A stretch of DNA of 64,000 nucleotides from contig JANJXV010000013.1 of NCBI GenBank assembly GCA_024803745.1, forward strand, positions 32,592,001 through 32,656,000, in the 5' to 3' direction. This stretch comes from Megascapheus bottae (lineage: Eukaryota; Chordata; Mammalia; Rodentia; Geomyidae). Shown in pieces: positions 10,973 through 21,217 of this stretch. A program made the position numbers and the translations under genes. The notes under the pieces were generated by a model. That model searched no databases, was not told where the DNA came from, and saw only the letters and a list, made by a program, of their open reading frames with translations. How positions within the stretch are numbered: position 1 is the stretch's first letter; the number at the start of each line of letters is the position of its first letter.

Positions 10973-11512
10973 ATTCTCAAAGCCAAAGCACATTCATCTG
11001 AGCATTCAGTATATGTATTTTAATTACATTAAGTGAGAGATCTGAACATCTGACATCTGTTTACTAGTAAACATTTAATTAAGTATGTGAACATAAGGAT
11101 CGTAAATGAAATGTTTTCAAGAAGCTATTAGAACTCAGCAGTTGTAAATGCAATCCTTACAAGCTTGTAGGATAGAAGTAGACACTGAAACTGACAGCAG
11201 ACAATGGAACCCATTTCTGTGTGCTCATCTTTATTCTTTTGTTTTCCTCACTGCAGCCTGCTTTTTCTTACTAACTTGTCTCAGTACTTCATCAGAGCCT
11301 ATGGCTGATAAAGCTAGCATCTTTTATTCCAAGCTATGGAAATAGGCCTCTCTCTACCTCTGAAACTATCAGACCTAGGTCTTGTAATTTTATCTCCTGC
11401 TCTATGTCAGCTTCATTTGTTGTAACATTCTGGTCCTTTCTCCACAAATGTAGCTCTCAATAAAAAGCTCTCAATTTGTTTCTCTTGGTTCTAGAGGCAC
11501 TTTAATGTTGTT
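10973..11512. other. No gene recognised
   Basis: Mostly unique sequence. A 65-codon plus-strand frame (11148-11345) contains a hydrophobic stretch but no recognisable family, and I do not call it a gene. Confidence 0.5.
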
Positions 11513-11600
11513 TTTCTTTAATAATAATAAGGAGGATGGTAATGTGTATTGATATCTTATTCTATGCTTCACACTGCACTAAAACCTTTGTGTAGATTTT
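11513..11600 (+). repeat. Possible MIR-like fragment
   Basis: The phrase structure around aatgtgtattgatatcttat and tgcttcacactgcactaaaa recalls the core of ancient mammalian MIR elements (terminal phrase: last line of many MIRs reads like catttattgagtgcttacta). Similarity is weak. Confidence 0.25.
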
Positions 11601-11639
11601 TCTGTTCTGGTTTTCCTGTTCTTTTTCTTTTAAGTTACT

Positions 11640-11770
11640 GGGGCTTGGCTTCAGGTCCTCATGTTGCAAGTCAGGTACTTTTTGATTTGAGCCATGAGCT
11701 CAGATCTTATTGCTCTGGTTAGAGTATTGGTTTCTTCTAGGTAGTTCTAGGCTCTAATCTTGTTTGCAAA
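11640..11770 (-). mobile_element. Old degraded SINE fragment
   Basis: ggggcttggcttcaggtcct and the gagccatgagctcagatct stretch loosely follow a reverse-complement tRNA-type SINE. Heavily diverged. Confidence 0.35.
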
Positions 11771-11821
11771 CAACTTTGTTGTCTTGAGATCACTGTACAT
11801 ACATATGTTTAAAAAACTGTT

Positions 11822-11992
11822 CCTTTTTTTTTTTTTTGTGGGTCATGGGTTTTGCACTAGGCGTGGATACAGTCCCTGAACTCTTTAGCTCAAGGCTACC
11901 ACCCTACCCTTGAGCCAAATTGGAGGTAAGAGTCTCAAGTCTTTTTGTGTCCTGGCTGGCTTTGAATGTTGATCCTCATGCCTCAGCCTCAT
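11822..11992 (-). mobile_element. SINE, type B, truncated by a second SINE and its tail
   Basis: A poly(T) run leads into the type B reverse complement (gtgggtcatgggttttgcac, ctcaaggctaccaccctacc, ctggctggctttgaatgttg, cctcagcctcatcc). It stops at about 11992, where the pyrimidine microsatellite begins, so most of the B1-like head is missing. Confidence 0.75.
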
Positions 11993-12002
11993 CCGGCACA
12001 AA

Positions 12003-12109
12003 TTCTTCTCCTTCTCCTTCTCCTTCTCCTTCTCCTTCTCCCTCTCTTTTTCCTTCTCCTCCTCCTGGTCCTCCTCCTCCTCTTCTCCCTCTTCCTCCTC
12101 CTTCTTTCC
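12003..12109. repeat. (CTT/CTC)n pyrimidine microsatellite
   Basis: A pure CT-rich tract with trinucleotide and hexanucleotide periodicity. It directly continues the A-rich tail (in complement) of the SINE at 12110-12183, so it probably grew from that tail. Overlapping Glu/Lys, Ser/Pro and Leu frames are artefacts. Confidence 0.95.
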
Positions 12110-12183
12110 CCAGAGCCAAGGACTGAACTCAGGGCCTTGCACTTGCCAGGCAAGGGCTTTTCTGCTGAGTTAAATCTCCAACC
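12110..12183 (-). mobile_element. ID-type SINE monomer
   Basis: In reverse complement it reads as a single tRNA-derived unit: an A-box region gatttaactcagcagaaa, then ccttgcctggcaagtgcaag, then a B box like gagttcagtcc, then a purine-rich tail. It lacks the right half of type A and is the closest element here to a classic rodent ID. Confidence 0.7.
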
Positions 12184-12189
12184 ACCAAA

Positions 12190-12917
12190 ATTCTTTTAAC
12201 AGCAGAGATGATGAGTGTATGCTACTATCCTCTGTTTTATTGAGCTAATCTTGTGAATTTTTTTGAGTCTATATTTAAATCATTACTCTTCTGATCTCAA
12301 CAACTACACATGGATCAAAATCTTAACTATTTTGCTCAAGCATTCCTTGAATAGTCTCCTTCATCTAAACATTGCTTTCCCTGACCTTTGCATAACTATA
12401 TGTAGCAGAGTATTTATCTTCTACTGATAAAATGAAAAAAAAAACATAATCTGTTTATCCTGTTTTAATCTAATGGCTGTGTGGTACGTTACTTATATAT
12501 TAAGTTGACTATACCTAGGGATGCTCAGAGATCTTAGTAAATATTAGTTCTAAATGAGTCTAATGACATCAGAAAAGTATTTTGTTTTGGCTGAAAAGTA
12601 GTTTCTTTGTCTGAAGAAAGCCAATGTTGCGATTTCTCTCCAACACAATTATATAATATATATATGCAGTTATATATAATCATCTGCTAAATATAAAATG
12701 GCATTTAAAGAGTAGAGTAGCTTAGATGAAATACAGGAGTAGACCTTTCCTACAAAATATCATCATTTTATTCTAGGACATCAACATTACCCAAAAGTTG
12801 ATTTTGCTAAGCCACTATATCTGACACAGTCTCTGCAGAAAATGGAAAATAACCTGAAGTAATTACAGCTGATGAAGATTAGCTTAGGAGGTAGTTAACA
12901 AAAATGATTTGGAAAGT
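12190..12917. other. No gene recognised
   Basis: AT-rich unique sequence without exon-like or RNA-gene features. Confidence 0.55.
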
Positions 12918-12983
12918 GAGGGAAGGCATGGGTTGGGAAGGTTGAAACGTTGCTCAAGATGCATAGTATTCATAAACAACTTT
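12918..12983 (+). mobile_element. Old L1 3' end fragment
   Basis: catgggttgggaaggttgaa and tgcatagtattcataaacaa correspond to the distal 3'UTR also seen at 7840-7900 and 14720-14800. It is interrupted on the right by a SINE. Confidence 0.5.
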
Positions 12984-13209
12984 AATAAGTGGCAAACCCT
13001 GGGGCCAGGAGTTTGGCCTAGTGGTAGAGTGCTTGCCTAGCATGCATGAAGACCAGAGTTCGATTCCTGGATACCACATACATAGAAAAAAGCTGGAAAT
13101 CGTGCTGTGGCTCAAGTGGTAGAGCTGTAGCCTTGAGAAAAGTCCAAGGTCAGTGCTCAGGTCCTGAGTTCAAGCTCCATGCCTGACAAAAAAATTAAAT
13201 AAATGGCAA
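12984..13209 (+). mobile_element. SINE, type A, with target-site duplication
   Basis: A complete dimer from about 13000 to 13187 with A box tggcctagtgg and B box agttcgattcc. The A-rich tail contains ttaaat. Flanks aataagtggcaa (12984 on) and aataaatggcaa (ending 13209) form the duplication. Confidence 0.9.
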
Positions 13210-14711
13210 CTCCTTGGCAGAATTAAAGAAAATTATAAAAAAGAAAAATAATTCAGGAGCTAAGATTCAAATATAAGACATCATTCTATAATTAGCAAGA
13301 AACTTCCATCACCTTAACGGTGATGGTTACAGAGCCTTGGACCTGTCTGAAACCAAAACTGTGGAAAGTGTATTTGGTGGGAACAGAAACTACAAAGAAA
13401 TAAACATACTGTGTTTCAGATAAGCTTTCTAGATCAGAAAAAATGGTTAAAATTCTCTCTTCATTTGCTGGCCAATTTCTTGGAAGCATCTTTATTGGTT
13501 GAATTGCATTGGAAGCGGACTAATGAATTGGCAATGGATTCGTGAAAAGCATTGTGCCAGAAGGGCCTGCTCACCTACCATCAGCAGACTAAATTGGAAA
13601 AAGACTTTGGCAGACATTGAAGTTTTGGGCTTCATTCAATCATAGTAACATAACTTCTATTGTCAGTAGAATGAAAGCCTCTGTTGAAAACACTCCCAAA
13701 CACTTGAATTGAGACACTGAAGAAGAGAAAAGTTACTAAATCATTGAAATATCTATCATCATGTAGTTTTTATTGGATATCTTAGGCAGCCATGTTCTTC
13801 TGGTAAAAGAGAGTGGCTGCTTGGAATCCCTTAAAACAGTCTTGTTCTGTTAGTGATATGTACTTTTATTGTGGTTATCCTTTTAGGAGATGAAAAAAAA
13901 AGATACCTAATTCATTGGTGAATGATCTGTCCACCCTTACATAATATTACCACATCCTAATGATAATGTCAATATAATAAGGATTCTTGGGTGAGTGTTA
14001 ATGTTTACATTTTTCTCTTGGTTGGCGGGGGGGGGGGGGAGGAAGTAGCCAAGTGCAAGCTTTGTAAGAGTAAGTATAACAGAATTTTTTTTAAAACTTG
14101 GGTTTTATACCAAAATGGAATTGAGTCATAGAAGTAACTACTGAAAGTATTGACTTCAATTTGTTTCCAAAGGACTGAAATAAATCAATAGCTGTGATAT
14201 AATTAAAAATATCACCTAAAATATAAAAATTAAGTACAAGATAATGAAGTTCCACCTATGATTTATTAAGAGAAACACATTAACAATGACACTGCCTGTG
14301 AAGTCAGTTTCATCACTTTTCAAATCTCTATTTTTTTCCTGTCCCATAATTTTTCCATCATTACTCATATTTTGAAACATTGATTTCTTTTTTAAAATAA
14401 CTCCTAGGTTAGCATTTCTTAGATTAGTAATGAGAGGTGGATTTCCATCTGTTACTACACTAGTAACCATTCTTAGAGGTTTCAAATTAGTCACTGTTCT
14501 TAATAACTGGAAATATCTTTAGTGACAACAATAATCTTGATGAAGTGGAAACAAGGCATAACAGATACTAAGTTCATTGATCTGGATGTACTAGTAGATA
14601 AACATGATGGAATTTTCCACATAGGATTTTTAGTACCTACTCTGCCTCTTACTGGTGATGTGACCAACTTAGGTATTTATTTCTAGTCTTCCTTTTCTAA
14701 AATCAAAACAA
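13210..14711. other. No gene recognised
   Basis: About 1.5 kb of mainly unique sequence. It includes a run of 13 G (about 14028-14040) likely to be length-variable. Minus-strand frames at 13292-13489 and 14216-14494 have no recognised domain. Confidence 0.55.
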
Positions 14712-14880
14712 AGAATGGGCTGGGAAGGATGTGTGAGAATATTGAAAGGGATGATACTGATCAATAGGCATTGCATCCATAAACTGTATTGTTGAATAAC
14801 AACTCCTTTGTACAACTACTTAAAGATAATAAAATAAATAAATGAAAACCAAGCAAACCAAAAAAAAAATAAAAACAAAA
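14712..14880 (+). mobile_element. Old L1 3' end fragment
   Basis: gaatattgaaagggatgata, cattgcatccataaactgta and caactacttaaagataataa match the distal 3'UTR at 7840-7960. The fragment ends in an A-rich tail. 5' truncated; no coding part. Confidence 0.65.
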
Positions 14881-16600
14881 CAAGGGCACATTGTTAGAGC
14901 CATTGCATCCTAGCAATTAGGTTGTATCATTCTTTCTTTGAACAACTTTTTTTTTCTTCTTGTACTCTCCCAAAGTAAAATAGAATCTGATAAATGAATA
15001 AAAACTTACTAAAGCCAAGATTCCAAATGAATTCAGTGATCCATGATGATGCTGGTCAGTATTGACTACTGGGGTAAAGCTTAGATAGGTGATAAGTTCT
15101 TTTTTTTCTGCAGTTGTGGGTGGAGTTGATCTTGCAACTAAATTCTTTTATATTGTCCATCACTTCCTATGCATTGTGTTAATTGTTGATAAATAATTAT
15201 TATGTATATTTTTGTGGAGGGTTATATTGCATAGGCAATGCAAATATTCACAAATTTGACAACTATGAAGGCATGGGACAAATATATGTTGAATCAATAC
15301 AGTGAGAAGAACAGCTGTTTCTTTTGCAATGTCATACATAACAGGAATTTCATTAATTTTACTGCCTGTGTCATCTTTGTTAACAAACATCTGCATCGGC
15401 AATCTATTCCCCAAGCTTCTGACATTTTCCTCATATTGAAGTACCGTTATTTTATTGACTGAACATTTCCAAAACATCTATTCCACAAAGTTAATAATTG
15501 ATTACATGTTAGGGCAACACAAAGGTTAAAAATGACACTTACTGAGATTTTAATTCTTCACCATACCAGTGTTTATTTTAATCTTTGATCATAGATATAT
15601 TAGGAAAAAAAGCACATTTCCTTTTGTCTTCCCACAGTGACCCTTCCCTTCTTTCTGCCTGCTGACTTTCCTTTCTTTTTCTTCTCCTTTCTAATTCCAC
15701 AAGTGTCAACAAGTAAAATTTAGATCTCTCTGAAGTGTCTAATACACATATACCTAAGTTTCAGATCAATTCAATTTCAGTTGTAAAAAAATAACCAGTG
15801 GTTGACTATGCAGATCTTAGATGTATTTTTTTTTATACTCCAGGCAGGCTCTCTTGACCTTTTGGTGCCCATTGAAAAATTATATAGGGTTTCATCTGCT
15901 TCAACAATGTCTCATATTTCATTCTCTGATAGGAAAGAATGGGGAAATCTGTCTGCTTTTCCTTCATGTAAATGTGAGAAACTGTGCGTGAATTTTTGTG
16001 GAGGTGAGCACAAATTATTTTACCTGCTAAAAGTCCACCAGTGGGTGAATTTGTGGGCAAAGGTACTAACTGTGTACAAAAATCCCTCTGAACTATGCTC
16101 ATTCCTCTTATAGTTATTTCAAAGGACAGCCCTGGCCACCAGCCGATTGCTCAGCCTGCATTATCAATGGCCTATGTAGGTTCCACAATTTAAATTGGCT
16201 CCCTGGCTTCTCAGAACGATAGCTCCTATTTCTAAGGGCTATTGCTCCATGGCCGATGGTATATTATTTGGAAACGGAAAGTTACAGATATATAGGTTAA
16301 GAAACATTCATTTTTTATAGAAGGAAATATGTTCTTTTAATATGCTGTGATTATTTTTAGATGTGGAGATGGGAGCATGATTCACCACCTTCCATTTCTT
16401 CCAGCCCTTCTGCTAGGCCCCACTCATCTCTCCTGACACATCATGCTGACGAAGGGAACAGCAGCCTGTTCCCCACGGCGTGGTCATCACCGTATGTGGT
16501 ATCTGCTTCAGGAAAATGCAGAATGCTCTCTTTCTTGGATAAAGACTTCCAGACTTCACATCACTATTCTGTGGGTCAGTACTCACTTGTAGTCTAAAAC
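14881..16600. other. No gene recognised
   Basis: Mostly unique sequence. The 105-codon minus-strand frame at 15160-15477 and the 103-codon plus-strand frame at 15802-16113 match nothing I recognise and lack supporting splice or promoter signals. Confidence 0.5.
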
Positions 16601-16636
16601 ATATATCTATATATCTATATCTATATCTATATATCT
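16601..16636. repeat. (TATATC)n microsatellite
   Basis: Repeats of the hexamer tatatc with ATAT variants. Confidence 0.9.
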
Positions 16637-17320
16637 CACTGGGAGCACTTTTATCTCATAGTTAGCATTACTTTTTAGGTATGAGGAATGTAGTTTTCAA
16701 TGTGGCCTTCAGTGCTTAAAACTTTGTTAGCATTACCTGAGGTTTCTATCCTGGATTATCTTTGGTATTAGAATGAATAATGTTGATCCAGGAGAGCTAC
16801 TTGAAATACTAAATAAGCTCGTAATGATGAAGAATTTAGCACAGTGCTTTGCACAGTTTGCAAGCCCACTCTTGGCCTAATGATGAGGACCAGGTCAATT
16901 ATTAGGGTTTTGTACATAGTGTTCCAAAAGACATCACCTTGGAAATTGAGAATAGTACAGAAATCAAGGTCACTTTGACCTTGTCCCATCTTTCTACCTT
17001 GCAGTATGGTTGTGAAGTAATTTTTAAAATATCTTTTTCCTTATTTTTTTGAGGGAAAAGGATGTCTTGCAGAAATACAGGAAAGCATATGTTTTGCTTG
17101 AGATTTATTACCATTATATTCTGTACCTTAGTCTGATCATGATTCTCTACACTATCCACTTTTTTTTACATTATAATTGCATTCAGACATTTTCTTGTGT
17201 TTTTATGGTCATTTATTTTTATTCTTTATTTCCCTTTTCTCTCTTGTTCTGTGATTAGTGACCACAGAACCTTGTACATGATAATCATATTTTCTAATAT
17301 GGAGCAACATGTCCAACTGC
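16637..17320. other. No gene recognised
   Basis: Unique-looking sequence. Overlapping short frames on both strands without domains. Confidence 0.5.
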
Positions 17321-17371
17321 TTCCTCTTCCTTCCTTCTTTCCCTCCTTCCTTTCTTCCTTCCTCCCTTTCT

Positions 17372-17453
<82 letters not shown>

Positions 17454-17476
17454 CTGTCTGTCTGTCTGTCTTCCTT
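17321..17476. repeat. (CTTC)n-(CT)n-(CTGT)n microsatellite
   Basis: A tetranucleotide part, then an uninterrupted CT dinucleotide run of about 70 bases, then a CTGT part. It lies at the tail side of a minus-strand SINE and was probably seeded by it. Confidence 0.96.
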
Positions 17477-17484
17477 TTTGGTTG

Positions 17485-17702
17485 GTCATGGGGCTTGAAC
17501 TCTGGGCCTGGGGACTTTCTCTGAGCTCTTCATCTCAAGGCTAGTGCTCTACCCCTTGAGGTACAGCACCACTTCTGGTTTTCTGGTGGTTAGTTGGAGT
17601 CTCACAGACTTTAGTGCTCATGCTGCCTTTTAACTGTGATCCACAGATCTCAGCCTCCTGAGAAGCTAGGATTACAGGTGTGAGCAACCAGCATCTGGTT
17701 GA
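17485..17702 (-). mobile_element. SINE, type B
   Basis: Reverse complement of type B: gggcttgaactctgggcctg, ctcaaggctagtgctctacc, then the B1-like head as gatctcagcctcctgagaag and taggattacaggtgtgagca. Full length with modest divergence. Confidence 0.88.
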
Positions 17703-18450
17703 TAAGTAATATCTTTTCTTCTCTACATAGTCATTTATGATACCAAGTACAGCTCTTCCCTTTTTTCCCAACTGTAAAAGTAAGATATGCAGTTATTATT
17801 AAAATATCATAAAGCTAAATTTCTGTGTGTCTATATAAAATTATCATCTTTTTTTGTTGGAGGAGAAGAGCATCCTACACAAAGGGTCATAGATTCAGTT
17901 TCTTACTGGTATTTAAATCTTGAGGATGAGAGTATGCTTTGAAGGGAGAGCCATTTGCTGTGCCATTTGATTTTCTTTCCTCCTGTGCAAGAGGCAATTA
18001 TTTATTTGTAGTCAGTTTTATCAGGCCTTAGTCATGATTCTTCTTCTACCCCATCCCCAGCCAAGATGCCTGCCCACCTGCTCCCCCCACACTCTTCAGT
18101 TCTGGTTCATTGCTGGCCCACTGGCTCATATTTTCAGAATTATGCACTGCCAACTTTTCTGTTATTCCTCTGCCCACCTTGTTCTTTACAAAAGTCGCCT
18201 GTCCTTAGGCAAATTTCTCAGACTGATCAAAGAAGTGACCACCCTAAAAATTATTTTAAAAAACAAGAACAGAGAAGTGTTCCAACTATTGCATCCATTA
18301 TTATCTTCCTCAGGCTGCTACCTACCCCTGCAAAGGCTCCTTGTTCATTTCTCATATGTCTGATATGAGTGATGGAGAAATAAATAAAATAGGTTTTTTT
18401 CCCATATATGTGTCTAGGAAAAAATGTTTATTTTAATGGAATCCATCAAA
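17703..18450. other. No gene recognised
   Basis: Two overlapping plus-strand frames of about 100 codons (18034-18368) match nothing I recognise. No repeat assigned. Confidence 0.5.
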
Positions 18451-18551
18451 TTCCTCCTCCTCCTCCTCATCCCCATCCTCTTCCTCCTCTTCCTCCTCTT
18501 CTTCTTCTTCCTCCTCCTCCTCCTCTTCCTCTTCTTCTTCTTCTTCTCCTT
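18451..18551. repeat. (TCC/TTC)n microsatellite
   Basis: Trinucleotide pyrimidine tract with TCC, TCT and TTC blocks. No SINE is obvious at its edges. Confidence 0.95.
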
Positions 18552-18762
18552 TATATCATACATAATCATAATGTATCATAATACTCAACACTGAAATAAA
18601 TATTAACTTAGCTGCCTTCCAGAACTAACTCACCTATTTTCTGATGTCTCCTTGATAGTATCTTAAACATGGGATTCAAAACTCCCCAATGACTCATCAA
18701 AATTGAACATGTATACAGTAATCATTTGTTTAGTGGTTGTAAATGTAAAACTATAAAGTACT

Positions 18763-18968
18763 TGTCTCATAAACTGACATACTGAATTGAAATTATTTTG
18801 TACAAATCCTTAAATATCATAATATACAAATACATATGAAAACATATGTACCTAAAGTAGATTATGTATACGTACATAAAGAGCTATGTTTCTCTAACAC
18901 AAAGGTAAGTGTGAAGAGAGCACCTTACATTTATATGTTTATTCAGATCCAGATAGTTCCCAGACAGT
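18763..18968 (+). repeat. Dispersed duplicated block, copy 1 (partner at 32982-33192)
   Basis: This 206-base block and the one 14.2 kb away share, in the same orientation, stretches such as aactgacatactgaattgaa, cctctaacacaaa-like wording, and agatccagatagttcccaga. It stops just before a SINE insertion at about 18976. Neither copy matches the L1 or SINE families seen elsewhere in the window. Confidence 0.8.
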
Positions 18969-18975
18969 TTTTTGA

Positions 18976-19183
18976 AGGTTCATTTTTTTTTGCCAGTCCT
19001 GGGCTTGAGCTCAGGGCCTGAGCACTGTGTTTGGACTTTCTCAATGCCAGAGCTCTACCACTAGAGCCTCAGCACTACTTCATCTTTTTGGTATGTGGTA
19101 CCAAGGAATTGAACCTGGGTCTTTGTGCATGCTAGGCAAGCACTCTACCACCAGGCCAATCTCCTGGCCCCAGGTTTATTTTT
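18976..19183 (-). mobile_element. SINE, type A, with target-site duplication
   Basis: Reverse complement of the full dimer: gccagtcctgggcttgagct, ctctaccactagagcctcag, then B box as ggaattgaacc. Flanks aggttcattttt and aggtttattttt form a 12-base duplication with one mismatch. Confidence 0.9.
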
Positions 19184-19704
19184 TTAAATAAAGTACAGAA
19201 AAACAATAGTATGTTCAGTTGTCATAAAGATCACTAAACTAATACTGTGACTTTTAGCTGTTAGTATCAAAGCATTTAGATCCCTAACCTCTTTGTTAGT
19301 GACTAAAGCAATATGCCTATATACAGGATTCACCTGTATTTCTCTTGGAAGGAAACAAAATGGATTTCCACAAAACAGAATTAGCAAAAGGATAGTATCA
19401 TTATAGATAGGTGGAGAGAAATTCTATACATTAAACATGCTAGAAGTGTCACACTAATAAATATATAATAAATCTCACCTCTCTACCAGTTCTTTTACCA
19501 GCACCTTAGTGTCAATATATGTTTTGCTCTTGAATTCTAGAATACAGTATCTATTACAAAGGGAATTGAAATCAGGAAATTTGTTCTCTCCTTTTAACTT
19601 TGATGATTTAGAAACGTTTTAAGAAAGACGAATTCTAAGATGTATAAATTAAAAGAAGTATACTCATTTTTCCCTCTGACTTGGTTTCACAGAATTTATT
19701 ATTT
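19184..19704. other. No gene recognised
   Basis: Unique AT-rich sequence. A minus-strand 67-codon frame has no recognised domain. Confidence 0.5.
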
Positions 19705-19932
19705 ATATATTTATTGTCAGTATTGGGGTTTGTACTTGGGGTCTCTAGATCTCACTTGACTTTTTCACTCAAGGCTGGTGTTCTATTACTGAAGCCACAT
19801 CTGTACTTCTGTTTTTCTTTGCCTGCTACTTGGAGACAAGTGGTCCATGGTCTTTTCTGCTGGCTTAACATCATGATCCTGAAATCTCAAACTCTTGAGT
19901 ATCCAAGATTACAGCTGAGTGCCTGGTTTCTA
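19705..19932 (-). mobile_element. Old SINE, type B-like
   Basis: ttggggtttgtacttggggt, ctcaaggctggtgttctatt, and near the right end aagattacagctgagtgcct track the reverse complement of type B with many substitutions. Confidence 0.65.
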
Positions 19933-20326
19933 CAGACTGTTTTAGTAATTAAATAATTTCATGGTATTATAGAAAGTTAAACTTGGAGAGAGTAAAATGT
20001 GAAAATCTATTAAGGATGATTTCCTTTTTAATTTTTTTAATTTTTAATAATTTTTATTTTTTATTAAAGAATTGATTAACATTGATTTTTATATCACATT
20101 TCAAATGTCATGCTTAACAAATGAATATTCAAGAAAGGAATCTCTACAAATAATCACTGGCACTTAGGTTTTAGAATATAATTAAAATTAAGCTGAAGGG
20201 GGTATGTCATAGATACATATTAACCTATGTAATACAATATTATGTCTATAGAGTATATAGACCATCATAGATTTTTATGTCTATGTAGTTATTAGTGGCT
20301 ATTTATTTCATTCCATTCAATTTTTA
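19933..20326. other. No gene recognised
   Basis: Very AT-rich sequence; includes an A/T-only run around 20020-20070. Confidence 0.5.
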
Positions 20327-20518
20327 ATTTTTTTGCCAGTCCTGGGGCTTGAATTCAGAGCCTGAGCATTGTCCTTGCGTTTTTCTCAAGGCTAGTGCTC
20401 TACCACTTGTGCACAGCACCACTTCTTGCTTTTTCTATGTATGTGGTACTGAGGAATGGAGCCCAGGTCTTCGTGCATGCTAAGCAAGCACTCTACCACT
20501 ACACCGAACACCCAGCCT
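20327..20518 (-). mobile_element. SINE, type A
   Basis: Poly(T), then gccagtcctggggcttgaat, ctcaaggctagtgctctacc, a degraded B box and ctctaccactacaccgaaca. Full-length dimer, moderately diverged. I could not define a clear duplication. Confidence 0.87.
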
Positions 20519-20770
20519 CAAAGGATGATTTTCTTCATAGGTAGACTATACAAAAATCTAAAAACTTAGAAGACAGCCCAAGGAATTACCAGTTATAAAA
20601 CATTGCCTTAATTTCTTCCTTATATTCTAAAATTTTTAGATTGGTAACTACTGATTTTTCTGGGTTACATATGAAAATTTAGTAACGTCAGCAAAGTTTC
20701 TCAATCCAATAAACACAAAACATAAATTTGATTAAATGTTTGATATCCATGAAAGGACACTGATCCTGTC

Positions 20771-21217
20771 TTGCCAGATTTTCTTTTTCTTTTTTTTTCT
20801 TTTTTTGGAATTAATGGTAATTTAATGGGGGCACAGCAGAGAATAAAGCATTCACATTTCATTTTAAATCCCTCTTTAAATGTGCTCCAAGTAACTGAAG
20901 CACAGTGGAGGCACTGTTTTCTGCTAAAATCAAATGCTTGAAGGACTCCACTGTGTAAAAGGAAGGTCTCAACACACAAAATTTAAGATAGAAATGGGTA
21001 GAAACTGTGATTAAAATGACTTCAGAAAAATCGGCATGGTAACACATGGGGAGGTTGTGTTCATCTGCTGGTGCTTACATCCTTGAGAGAGTAAACAGCA
21101 TTACTTCTGCTTGGTCTTCAGTTGAGCTGGGCTTGGAGTGACTACTGAGGGACAGGACTGAGGAACCTTGGACTGCCTTAACTCTGGTGCCTTGGTGTAG
21201 CCTTTGCAAGGTTTTCT
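20771..21217 (-). pseudogene. Candidate retrocopy of an unidentified mRNA 3' end
   Basis: On the minus strand, sequence from 21203 to about 20817 ends in an ATTAAA variant signal (near 20820), then about 14 bases, then a long A-rich tail (complement of 20785-20813). Flanks ttgccagattttct (20771-20784) and ttgcaaggttttct (21204-21217) match at 12 of 14 positions, consistent with an old target-site duplication. A short minus-strand frame near the 5' end terminates in a Lys-rich C-terminus (QLKTKQK) and could be the tail of a coding region, followed by 3'UTR. I do not recognise the parent. Confidence 0.5.

Noticed and set aside
11885..12199. Glu/Lys-rich, Ser/Pro-rich and Leu-rich frames
   Set aside because: All come from the pyrimidine microsatellite at 12003-12109 between two SINEs.
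15160..15477. 105-codon minus-strand frame as a possible exon or retrocopy
   Set aside because: No family recognised, and no poly(A) tail or flanking duplication found.
17197..17544. 115-codon frame with a long Ser/Leu repeat, and its Glu/Arg complement
   Set aside because: Produced by the CT microsatellite; no conserved domain.
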